64,000 bases of DNA, taken from the NCBI RefSeq assembly GCF_048544455.1, contig NC_133526.1, positions 1,256,001-1,320,000 of the forward strand. Direction: 5' to 3'. Numbering within the stretch: the stretch's first letter is position 1; every line of letters starts with the position of its first letter. The notes beneath the pieces are model-generated. The model ran no database searches and was not told where the DNA came from. It saw nothing but the letters and a program-made list of their open reading frames with translations. This DNA is from Silene latifolia. Lineage: Eukaryota; Streptophyta; Magnoliopsida; Caryophyllales; Caryophyllaceae. The translations under genes and the position numbers were made by a program. Shown piece after piece: positions 1-10,668 of this stretch.

Positions 1-987
1 AACATTAATTATTCATATTTTTAACATATATAAGTTATAGTATGACTTATATTTTAATGAGATTTATTAATTCTATAATATTATTGTCTAGCGGTTAGTT
101 ATAATAGACTTTTTCCTTCTCATTCAATAATTTGCATTTGCGTAACTTTCCCTCACAAAAGAAAACAAATGTAAGCTATTCACTAGGACAGAAGGAGTAT
201 TTTAATAATTTCACTGGTTTGAATATTAAACAAAATGACTAAATCAATTTAAAAGTGCGCGGGTCAATTTTCATTTTATTTCGTCTACCAAGTAACAATA
301 TGTAATAAATGAAAACCGGGGAAAAAAAATCATTTTAGATATACACGGGTCAAAAATTATGGGGAAAAAAAATCATTTTTAGATATACACGGGTCAAAAA
401 ATTCATTTTATTATGTGAACGAGTTTAACTAAATGAAAAATGGGTGTAACAATTTCTGATTTCACTAAGTCGATGTTAATTTTCGTCTGAATAATATTGT
501 TCATCTTATATAACTGGGTTTATTTAAAGACGCCCCGGGTGACAAAGCCGAGTAGAAACTCAAATTTAGCTAACTAGAAAGCGTATTTTACTATAATTAA
601 TCTTAATATTTTCATTTAAACAAATTGCAACTAAATTTTTTAATTCAAAGCTAAAATCCTTTTTTTATATCTACGAGTATTGCATTGGCCAATTAAAATT
701 GTTAAACAAGATGTATTGTACACGGTAACATTTTGTTTTTTGTTTTTTTCCTTTAATTTTGTCTACCTTTTGTTATGTTTTGATATATAATTATATAAGA
801 TATGTTTTATTATTCCAATATTTTAGATATCTTCAATAGGTACAAACTTGCTAACTTCAAATGAAATGATATTCATTGAAAACAATTTAAATATGAATTT
901 AATTAAAGAGCAACCTTCTCTATTTACATAATTTAATAAACAACTTTAAAGAACAAACCCGTGCAATTTGCACGGGTTTAAAACTAG
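1..987 (+). mobile_element. Helitron, 3' portion (left end outside window)
   Basis: AT-rich DNA with no coding signal. It ends in a textbook Helitron 3' terminus: an 11-bp perfect stem (955-965 with 969-979, 3-nt loop) followed a few bases later by CTAG at 984-987, with host T at 988. Inside it, a 42-44 bp unit with the core GATATACACGGGTCAAAA is tandemly duplicated at about 317-402. The 5' end is not visible. The body may be shorter than drawn, because only the terminus is diagnostic. The insertion lies about 60 bp upstream of the kinase transmembrane exon, presumably in an intron of that gene. Confidence 0.5.
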
Positions 988-1048
988 TAATGTGTATAAA
1001 GATATACCGAGTATTTGCTTTGCTAAACGTGTTTGTTGGTGTGTGCAG

Positions 1049-3590
1049 GGAAAAAAAGCAACGGAACAATAATTGCCGTTGTAGTAGTAGTCATCTTAGT
1101 GGTGATAGTTATCGTCGTCATAGCTTTCATTTGCATTCGCAAAAGGAAAAATAAGATCAATCAAAATAATCCGAGTAATGGTAAGAACTCCAAACATCTA
1201 AATTACGTATCGGCTAGTTTAGAAGGTAACCTCCGTTGAACAATGAAAAAAAGTCGATTAGTTGAAATTTTAGAATTTTTATTAGTTTTAGTTAGATCTA
1301 TGATGTTATAGTAAGTTGTCTCGTTAAAATTAGTCGGCTCCTAACATCAAATCTTGATTCCGTCGCTGATCTTAATGAGGTTGAACTAATATATCATCAC
1401 TAAGTAATCTCGGTAAGTTGGAAAAACTTGTACTAGCATTGTCCCTGCTATTATTTTTTAGCTTTGATTAAAATGCCGTCACAAAAAAGAAAAGAAAAAA
1501 GCAATTAATTGGAACAAAGTGAGTAAAACTTTATTGGTATGACAGATTATGAGAAGTCACAATAGGAGCAAGTGTCGGTAAGTCTGAATGGGTCATCGGG
1601 TAATGCATCCCTATCCCAAACTCCGATTTCCAAAGTATCTCGAGGATGGAATCCAATAAACTTTAAAAAAGCGGAAATCAAGCCGGAGAAGATGGATTTC
1701 AAGTTCGATGAGTCATCGGAATTCGACTTAGCCACTCTCAAAGAGGCCACTGACAATTTCTCTAATGAGAATAAAATTGGGAGAGGAGGTTTTGGTGATG
1801 TTTTTAAGGTATTTAATTTATCGTTAACTTTCTCTCCTAATACTCTAACGTGAGACACTTACATGTGACACATTTATTTGAGCCGAGACTTTCTCACACG
1901 AGGAATAAAGTTTTAAGAGGTTTAACCTTTTTTTTTCTGGCTCTTAGGGCACCTTACCAAATGGGCAAAAAATCGCGGTGAAAAGGCTATCAAAGGACTC
2001 CGGTCAGGGAGACATAGAATTCAAAGCTGAAATTGAGCGTCTTGCAAAGCTTAAACACAAGAACTTGGTTCAGTTACTAGGATATTGCCTAGTGAAGGGC
2101 GAGGAATCTCTTGTGTATGAATTGGTTGTCAATAAGAGTCTCGACTATTTCCTATTCGGTAAAGTTTTGCAAAATACACATATGCTCGTTTTACTAACTC
2201 TCAAGTCAATTGTTTATCTTTATATTTGAATGAAAATGTTTTAAACAAATATAAAGAAATAACGCTGATAAAATATTACGTCCAATGCCCAATTTCACAG
2301 TGATGGAGCGAGGGAAGGTTAGCAGAGGCGCTCACCACCGATGAAAATTTTAAAAATATAAATCGAAAATTTTAGTTAATTTTTCAAGCATTTTTTCGAG
2401 TTTAGCTTATGTCAATACTTGTGAAAACTTGTGATATAGGTAGTGAAGACAAAAGACCAAAACAATTGAACTGGTCAACTAGATTTGAGATTATAAGGGG
2501 GATTGCAAAAGGAATGGTATATTTACATGCAGAGGCTCCTCAACAAACGGTCCATCGCGATCTCAAAGCCGCCAATGTTTTGCTAGACGAGAAGATGAAC
2601 CCAAAAATAGCGGATTTTGGGTTGGCTAGAAAATGTGTTCCGGATCAAACATATGGCATAACCAAAAGACCTATGGGAACCGAGTAAGCTCCGCTTATAA
2701 ATTTCTAATTTACTTATTTACATGCAGGGGCGGAACCAATAGGTCGGAAGGGGCAGTAACCGCTACCTCAAAAAAAAATTACTTTATAGTAAGAAGAATT
2801 AATATACTAGTTTCTTCGGGCATAAAGTCCTAACTCCGCCCCTGTTTATACAAGGCATAAAATTCAACTTTGTCACTGAATCTATATCACTTCTTCATGA
2901 ATGCTCACAAATTGCAGCGGTTACATGGCTCCTGAGTATCTACACAATGCAGAACGATTCTCATTTAAAACGGATGTATATGCCTTTGGCGTACTAATCT
3001 TGGAGATTATCAGTGGTAAAAGGGTCAACACTGTCTTCAACTACCATTCAGAGGAACTAGGCGAAAAACTCCTAAGCTATGTGAGTACAAACACATTTAT
3101 TTATTTTCACCGAGAAATAATATAACTAACATGTTTGGAAGTTTTTTAATCAAAAGTAAATAAATGATTAAGATGCATGCATGCAGGAGGTACACTAGTA
3201 TATCTGTGTAGCTAGCCGTGTAGGCGTGGACTAATAGATACAATATATATATGTTTGTAGGCCTGGAGATGTTGGGATGACAAAAAGCCCTTAGCAGTAG
3301 TCGAACCGTTGTTGAAAGATTCATTTATAAGCGAAGAAGTTATAAAATGCATCCAACTAGGTTTATTGTGTGTACAAGATGAAAGTAATAAGAGGCCAGA
3401 TATGTCGACAATAGTACAGATTCTTAATTTTAACCCGGAGCTTGCTGTATTGGATACGCCTCGATGTCCTCAAAGCCTTCTCCTTGGTGGTCCTGTTCCA
3501 TTCACATCATCGTCAACCCAACAAAGCGCCACTGATAGCTCCGGCGCTATTAGCTCTTCGGCCAAGTCTGATTTCAAAAATCCCCGTTGA
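1049..3590 (+). CDS. Cysteine-rich-type receptor-like protein kinase, cytoplasmic half (5' exons outside window)
   Basis: Plasma-membrane serine/threonine receptor kinase, probably of the CRK (DUF26) group. Phase-consistent exons are 1049-1225, 1573-1808, 1948-2158, 2440-2683, 2918-3080 and 3261-3590. Exon 1 encodes a run of Val/Ile forming one membrane helix, then basic RKRKNK. Exon 2 has the juxtamembrane segment, the CRK-like [14 protein letters not shown] and the glycine loop [11 protein letters not shown]. Exon 3 has the ATP lysine in IAVKRL. Exon 4 has [13 protein letters not shown] and DFGLAR. Exon 5 has GYMAPEY and [15 protein letters not shown]. Exon 6 has the C-lobe arginine in [10 protein letters not shown] and a Ser-rich tail. 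All catalytic motifs are present. No extracellular DUF26 exon is seen in the first kilobase, which is Helitron-like DNA, so the ectodomain lies further left or is lost. The CRK assignment rests on kinase similarity and exon pattern; a related DUF26-less RLK is possible. Confidence 0.85.
2725..2844. mobile_element. hAT-type MITE in kinase intron 4
   Basis: A 120-bp element with inverted ends CAGGGGCGGAACC and AACTCCGCCCCTG, the familiar CAGGGGCGGA terminus of plant hAT MITEs. The flanks TTTACATG and TTTATACA are only an imperfect 8-bp duplication, so the insertion is old. A second degenerate element with the related start CAGTGATGGAG lies at about 2300-2390 in the preceding intron. Confidence 0.6.
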
Positions 3591-4480
3591 TTATCCAAAT
3601 TGATTCGATATCTGTAAACAAAATTTACTCCGTTGCTACTAGCAACAATGCTGCATGGAAAATATAATTCATGTATTTGATCTTTTTGTAAAGGGTGCAT
3701 TTCCCATTTTGCTTTGATACAATTACTCAAATGAGATCGTTGTACGCGTACATCGCCTCATCTTTTATGATTTACTCCGTATATGAACTTTATTTTACTA
3801 ATAGGGGTATTAATTATAATGCATGCATACTTAGAACATCTGTTTTAGCCGAGGCTAACACTTAACCCATTTGTCTCAATAAATTGATTAAATATCACTT
3901 GCAAAGATATCCCTCACATGCGTCTAAACAGTTTACCGGCTTAACGGCTTGGTCAAGCCTAAGCCAACCAACCCGACCATCCCATAAACTCTAGTCGGGG
4001 GTGGTCTACCCAACCCAAATCACATTTTCGGATTATATTTTGTTTGCTCAAATTCAGATTAGATCGGGTCACACTTGTCAGGTCTATGACCACATCCAAA
4101 TCGAGATGTTAGGAAAATAGTCTCAATTTTTGTTTATCAAAAAAACAATTTGGGAATCCTAAAAAAATGGTTAGTAAAATGCCACGAGTGTCCCAAACTT
4201 TTGTGACCTATATCCTCTTTACCATAAGTCCATCACCCAAATGACATAAAACATCAACATTATTTTCCCAAGTTGCAACCTTATGATATACAATCACATT
4301 CACATATCCACACACTTCTACACTCTCCAAACTCTAGCCTCACATTCCTTCATATAACCCAAATCCACCTCAACACTACCCAAAACATTACCCAATTTTT
4401 TGCACAAAAACTCAACAAGAACACCAATAAACAACACTTCTTATGTAAAACATAACATACATACATAAACATTCATAAAA
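3591..4480. other. Intergenic region and EF-G 5' leader
   Basis: No gene seen. The kinase 3' UTR probably occupies the first 150-200 bp. The last 200 bp (about 4280-4480) are rich in C and A with few G, as is usual for a plant 5' UTR, and run into the EF-G start codon. No convincing TATA box was picked. Confidence 0.5.
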
Positions 4481-7400
4481 ATGGCAGCAGAATCATTAAG
4501 AATAACAAGAACATTAGAACCAATTTGCAACATCAATGGTAGTTCATCATCAAGAAGACTACTTTCCATCTCCTCACAACAACACCGTTGTCGTCGTGTC
4601 GCCGCTGTACCACGGCGGAGATGTCGTCGGAATATTGCGTCATCTTCATCTTCTTTATCTGAGTTATTTGGGAGTGTTAGTATTAGTCAATTTACTTCAA
4701 CAAATGTTCAAACTTTGCAACAAAAAAGCAAGAAGTTCTCTGTTTTCGCCATGGCTGGTGATGGTGAGATTAATTGAACTCTAACCCTGAAAAATTATGC
4801 AATGTTTTGAGATTTCCTAACTGGGTTTTGTAGTTTTTGAGGAATTATGACTGCCCATTTTGTTAGTTTGTCTTGTGATTGTGTTTTTTGTCCGGAATTT
4901 TTGAATTTGGCATGTGTATTTGTTGTGGATTGAACACGAAAATATGCAATGTTTTTCGATTTCGTAAGCGGGTTTTGTTGTATTTGAGGAATTATGGGTG
5001 CCCATTTAGTTAGTTTGTATGATGGTTGTGTGTTTTTACGGAATTTTTGAGTTTGGGTTGTGTATTTGGTGTGGATTGAAGATAGGGTTTTAGAGTCTAT
5101 TCTTTCAGAGTTAATTTCAGTTCAATTATGTTTAGTTCGGTTCAATCCAGTTCATTTTTGTTGTTTAGTTTAGTTCAGGTCCTATAAATTTAATTCAATT
5201 CAATTCAATTCAGATAGTTTCATGGCCTTAGTTTTCTTAATCTTTTGCTATCATTATTAGACGACAAATGAGCTGAATTGCATTTGGAGGATCATTCTAG
5301 GCATTTGAAGTACTCCTCTGTCCCGGTCATTTGTTGTCCTTTTCCATATTTGGGTGTCTCAGTTAGTCAGTGAGTTGGTGTCCTTTCTATTTTAAGAATG
5401 AACTTGATGAACAATTTGATCATTCACACTCATTTTGTTCCACTTGTCATTTAGTAATCGGCACTTTCCTCTTTCCTTGGTCTTTGTGCCAAAACAAAAG
5501 GACAACAATTGACCGGGACGGAGGGAGTAAAATTTAAGAAGAAAAACCGGGTGGAAGGCAGTAATGATAATGGAGGAGAGACTAAATTGGTAGTTTTTCT
5601 TTGTTGGTGTTGTAATGTGTTACATGAAAGTTAGAAATTGTGAATTTGAAGTGTCTGATTGTTCAGTTCAACTGATTATAGACATTGGTGTGGTATATAT
5701 GTTTGTCCGAATTGCTGACAATTGCTAGAGATATATGAGCGTTGCGTCTTGAATCTCAGATTTGAGCATGATAGTTGTATGTAAAGTGTAAACTAGTACT
5801 GCCTATCTGTCTCCATCCGAAGTCCCAATTTTTATGCCACGCTTATTTTTTGTCGTCAACTTTCATAGTACATTTTTCATACATAAGCATTTTGTACGAC
5901 GGTTACAAGAATTTGTATATAACTTCTGGCTTAGTAGAAGTATAAACATATAGCTTATACTTTGTTGTTGCTGTAGTTTGTTTGATAAGCAATATTCCGT
6001 GTTACAAGAAATGTCAGTCTTTCCCTATCTACTTTGTTTAAGACACCGGTTGCCTTCTGACAAAATATTATCTTGTGTAATCAGTATGCATACAGCATAC
6101 TTGTTTTTCCAAAGGAAGTATTATTAGGGTTCTTTTGTCGGAAACTTGCTGTTAAATATATTTGCTTTCTAACAGTGGAATTATTTTTTTTCTTTTTTTT
6201 CTTATCAGATGGAAAGCGTGGAATCCCACTGAAACATTACCGTAATATAGGAATTATGGCACACATTGATGCTGGAAAGACTACCACAACTGAGAGGGTC
6301 CTGTACTACACTGGCCGAAACTACAAGATAGGGGAAGTGCATGAGGGAACAGCTACTATGGATTGGATGGAACAAGAGCAAGAAAGAGGGATCACCATCA
6401 CTTCTGCTGCAACTACAACCTACTGGAACAACCACCGTATAAACATCATTGACACTCCCGGTCACGTCGACTTCACATTAGAGGTTGAACGTGCTCTTAG
6501 GGTGTTGGATGGTGCTATATGCCTTTTTGATAGTGTTGCTGGGGTGGAACCTCAATCTGAAACAGTGTGGAGACAAGCAGATAAGTATGGAGTGCCTCGT
6601 ATATGTTTTGTCAATAAGATGGATCGTATGGGTGCTAACTTTTTCAGAACAAGAGATATGATAGTAACAAATTTGGGTGCAAGGCCTCTTGTACTTCAGT
6701 TGCCTATTGGCGCTGAAGACACTTTTGCGGGAGTCGTTGATCTTGTGAGGATGAAAGCTATCGTTTGGTCAGGTGAAGAGTTGGGGGCGAAGTTTAGTTA
6801 TCAAGATATTCCTGCTGATCTTGAAGAATTGGCGGCCGAATATAGGGCACAGCTGATAGAAAACATAGTTGAACTCGATGACGAGGCCATGGAGGGCTAT
6901 TTAGAGGGGAAGGAGCCTGATGAGGCAACTATTAAGGAACTTATCAGGAAAGGGACCATCACGGCAACCTTCGTGCCTGTAATGTGTGGGTCAGCCTTTA
7001 AGAATAAGGGTGTTCAACCTTTGCTTGATGCAGTGGTTGACTATCTTCCTTCACCAATGGACTTACCTCCAATGAAGGGTACCGATCCTGAAAATCCAGA
7101 ATTGATCCTCGAGAGAGAGCCTAGTGATGACGCACCGTTTTCAGGGTTGGCTTTTAAGATCATGAGTGACCCTTTTGTGGGGTCATTGACATTTGTGAGA
7201 GTCTATTCCGGAAAACTAGCGGCAGGATCTTATGTAGTAAACGCGAACAAGGGCAAGAAAGAAAGAATCGGTAGGCTTCTGGAGATGCATGCCAACAGTA
7301 GAGAGGATGTTAAGGTGGCAGTAACAGGTGATATTGTTGCTCTTGCTGGACTAAAAGATACAATCACTGGTGAAACTCTGTCGGACCCCGAGAAACCTAT

Positions 7401-9423
7401 TGTACTAGAAAGAATGGATTTCCCCGACCCTGTCATCAAGGTTGCTATTGAACCCAAGACAAAAGCTGATATCGACAAAATGGCTAATGGTTTAATAAAG
7501 CTTGCTCAAGAAGATCCTTCTTTCCACTTTTCTCGTGATGAAGAGATTAACCAGACAATCATTGAAGGGATGGGAGAATTACATCTTGAGATCATTGTAG
7601 ACAGGCTCAAGAGGGAATTCAAGGTTGGTTATGCTGTTCTGCTTTATGTGTTTTTTCTTGTTTTTAAATTAATTACTGGATTGATGACTGTTTGCGACAG
7701 GCAAGTGCTTTTTGAAGTACTGACATTTGCATTAAGCCGATGTCCATGTTAGGCTGCATTCTAATTAGACCTACCAAAACTGACCTGATCCAAACCAAAC
7801 CAAACTCGACTTGAACCCAAAAGGTACCCTCCCGGAGTTGACCTAAATGACTGATCCAAATCAACCTACCTATAAATGACAGGCCTAAAACGATTTCAAA
7901 TGACTGATGTGAAACAAAATCTTAATGTTTAGGACTTTAGGCATAAACACCGCATGATCCGACAAGTAACCACCCAACGTGAAATGATCTGTACCTTAAA
8001 TAAATGGCAATAGCACATCTGAAATGACCCAAACTTTAAAAACCTGGACGGGGAAAAACCTGACCTGATTCCTCGTCCATGTTTTATTATAGTGTATTTG
8101 GTCAGCTGCACAATCTCTTCAATGTTGTGCATTGATGCATATACCATTGTTCACTGTTTCGCTCATATGACCATATGAGACTATGAGCGAACTCTGTTTC
8201 TAACACTGTCATTTCAATGATGGTGGACTTCCGCCTTACAAAGCGATGGACGTCCTTTGAACTACTACTACTACTACTACTATTTAGATCCCCCCAGGCC
8301 CCCATTACAAGAAAAAATTTCCGTGTAAAATCAGTAAAACTAACATCTTTGTTATGACCTGTTATCCCTTTACAGGTTGAGGCTAATGTTGGTGCTCCAC
8401 AAGTCAACTACCGTGAAAGTATTTCTAAAGTATCAGAAGTGAAGTACGTACATAAGAAACAGTCAGGTGGTCAAGGACAGTTTGCTGACATAACTGTACG
8501 TTTTGAACCCTTGGAACCCGGGAGTGGATATGAATTTGTGAGTGAGATCAAGGGTGGTGCTGTACCAAGGGAATATATTCCTGGGGTAATGAAAGGACTT
8601 GAAGAATGCATGAGCAATGGTGTGCTTGCAGGATTCCCTGTGGTTGATGTGCGGGCTGCATTAGTTGATGGTTCATACCACGATGTTGACTCCAGTGTCT
8701 TAGCTTTCCAGCTTGCCGCTAGAGGAGCATTTCGTGAGGGTATGAGGAAAGCAGGTCCAAAGATGTTGGAACCGATAATGAAAGTCGATGTTATCACACC
8801 TGAAGAACACCTGGGAGATGTGATTGGTGATCTTAACTCTAGGAGAGGGCAAATCAACAACTTTGGTGATAAACCGGGTGGTCTCAAGGTAAGATGACTG
8901 TTATGCTCTGTGCTTTTTTTTTTTTTTTTTTTTTCTCTCCCTAGAGTAACCTAAGGTGATAATACTTTCTGCCGGTTGTGTACGCTTGACCCCTTTAGTC
9001 GATCATAGGCAATAGGCACTGAAACACGCGAGTAATGTTATAATAATTATTATCACGAGCATATGCTCTTTTAGTCCCAATCAGACTGGCCATTTCCATT
9101 TTCGAGTATGCCAGACAAAACCAGGTGGGACACACGGAGTAAATTTAATCAAGCCGAGAAAAGTCGAGTGATTGATAATCCTATGTAAAATTGTTGAAGG
9201 AATTAGAATCGTTCCAGGTCTCTCATTCACGACTGTCCTGGATGTTGTGCAGATTGTAGATGCTTTGGTTCCGCTAGCAGAGATGTTTCAATATGTCAGT
9301 ACATTGCGAGGCATGACTAAGGGCCGAGCTTCCTACACAATGCAGCTTGCCAAGTTCGATGTTGTTCCTCAGCACATTCAGAACCAGCTTGCAGCTTCTA
9401 AAGAGGAAGCTGTCAGCGCTTAG
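4481..9423 (+). CDS. SCO1: Plastid elongation factor G (SCO1/cpEF-G)
   Basis: GTP-driven translocase of the chloroplast ribosome, nuclear encoded. Exons in phase are 4481-4763, 6209-7623, 8376-8888 and 9253-9423, giving 793 residues, close to the usual length of about 780. Exon 1 encodes a Ser/Arg-rich, acid-poor transit peptide of about 90 residues ending near VFAMAGD. Exon 2 carries all the GTPase motifs: [25 protein letters not shown] and GSAF, then domain II. Exon 3 starts [14 protein letters not shown] and carries domain IV with [11 protein letters not shown]. Exon 4 encodes domain V ([19 protein letters not shown]). The start is the first ATG of the transit-peptide frame. Intron 1 is 1.4 kb and hosts a Stowaway MITE. 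Intron 2 (7624-8375) is filled by low-complexity ACC-rich sequence and a short ACT repeat. Intron 3 (8889-9252) begins with a long T run. Mitochondrial EF-G is unlikely given the leader and the close match to plastid forms. Confidence 0.95.
5313..5527. mobile_element. Stowaway MITE in EF-G intron 1
   Basis: A 215-bp element flanked by TA on both sides. It has long inverted ends: CTCCTCTGTCCCGGTCATTT on the left and the complement ending GGGACGGAGGGAG on the right, with about 30 paired bases. This is the CTCCCTCCGTCCC terminus of Tc1/Mariner-derived Stowaway elements. The TIRs are well preserved, so insertion is fairly recent. A weaker, degraded relative ends near 9143 in intron 3. Confidence 0.85.
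8261..8282. repeat. (ACT)n microsatellite
   Basis: About seven ACT triplets in intron 2 of the EF-G gene. A simple repeat with no expected function. Confidence 0.9.
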
Positions 9424-10668
9424 GTCGCTTCTCAAGCAGCGGGTGTTTTGGTATGATGAGATATTTACTGAAACAAATGCCTGTGTTTAAAATTATTTGA
9501 AGTTCAGGCATCCTTGAATTTTGTGATCAATATTTGTACAAGAGACGATGTATTATTTGGCTGGCAATTCATATTTGTATAATTTTTGAATGAAAATCAA
9601 GAAATATACTCTCCATGTATCAGTAATTCAGTATCCATCTCGTGTAACGGTAAACCACTGTAACATCCATTTTGTCTACGTTCTGATTTTTTTACTTCAC
9701 AGGCAGAACGGATACGTCTTCCTATTCAGACGAAACTAACCATGAGGCCGTGACCTACATACATGTGATAATTTTGGAAGATGGCCAATTCTGAAAATTT
9801 GGTAGTTTGATCTAGATGGGAGCGAATATTAACTACCAATTTAATCCGGTACTAATATTAAGAAAGAGAACTAAAAATTGAACAAAAAATAAGACTGCTC
9901 AGATAGACAGTTGCATATGAAGTTATTGTACAACAAACAATTTGAAAGAATTATGGATTTGGTCGAGTAAGACCGATTATTTTATTTTCTAGTTTAGGCA
10001 TAATAACGATTGAAAATTGAGGTGGTCAATAAAATGAGTCAACCTAACCCTCGTGCCTCAATACGCTTGATCCACCTAACCCCATTCAACTCGTCCCCTA
10101 ACCTAGGTTGAGTCACGGCCAAACTTCTCCTCTCCCTTCCCCAACTCGTCCAAACACCTTATAAAAATATGGAAGTACTCCGTAGTTCACTCCATCCGGC
10201 CGACCAACCTCATCCCGCCACCAAACTAGACCAATATTTCAACCATAATTTAAAAAAATAAAATAAAAAAAAAGCGAGTTGATATCAGGGCATGTAAATT
10301 TTACAAATTAGACAAAATACCAATCATTCTTTTTCCAAAAAATTCACAAACTTAAAAAATTGAGTATCACTTGCAAAATAACAAAGTTTAGGATATTGAA
10401 TTTTCCGATTCTTTTTTAATGTTTTTTTATTTTGCTACATGATTATTTTTAGATTTTTAGGAAAATCTATACAGTACTTAATTTAGGTCTAATTAATTAT
10501 CAATCCTCCGTCTACAAGAACATTCGAGAACCCCCCCTTCAACTAGACAAGAACCCTCTCGTCTTTTCAACTTCTCCTTCTCCCTTCTCTATTAATATCC
10601 TCTCCTCCATAATATCTCACTATCTCAACCCCACAAAACCCCAACCGAAACCCAAGCCAACCAAAACG
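9424..10668. other. Intergenic region between EF-G and HOP
   Basis: Contains the EF-G 3' UTR (to about 9600) and the HOP promoter. The part between about 9850 and 10500 is AT-rich with no ORF of note. The last 170 bp are pyrimidine-rich, like a plant 5' UTR, and carry a heat-shock element listed separately. Confidence 0.6.
10518..10530 (+). promoter_or_regulatory. Heat-shock element upstream of HOP
   Basis: GAACATTCGAGAA is a perfect three-unit nGAAnnTTCnnGAAn binding site for heat-shock factors, about 140 bp before the HOP start codon. HOP/STI1 genes are known to be heat-inducible, so the site fits its gene. Its activity here is inference. Confidence 0.65.
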
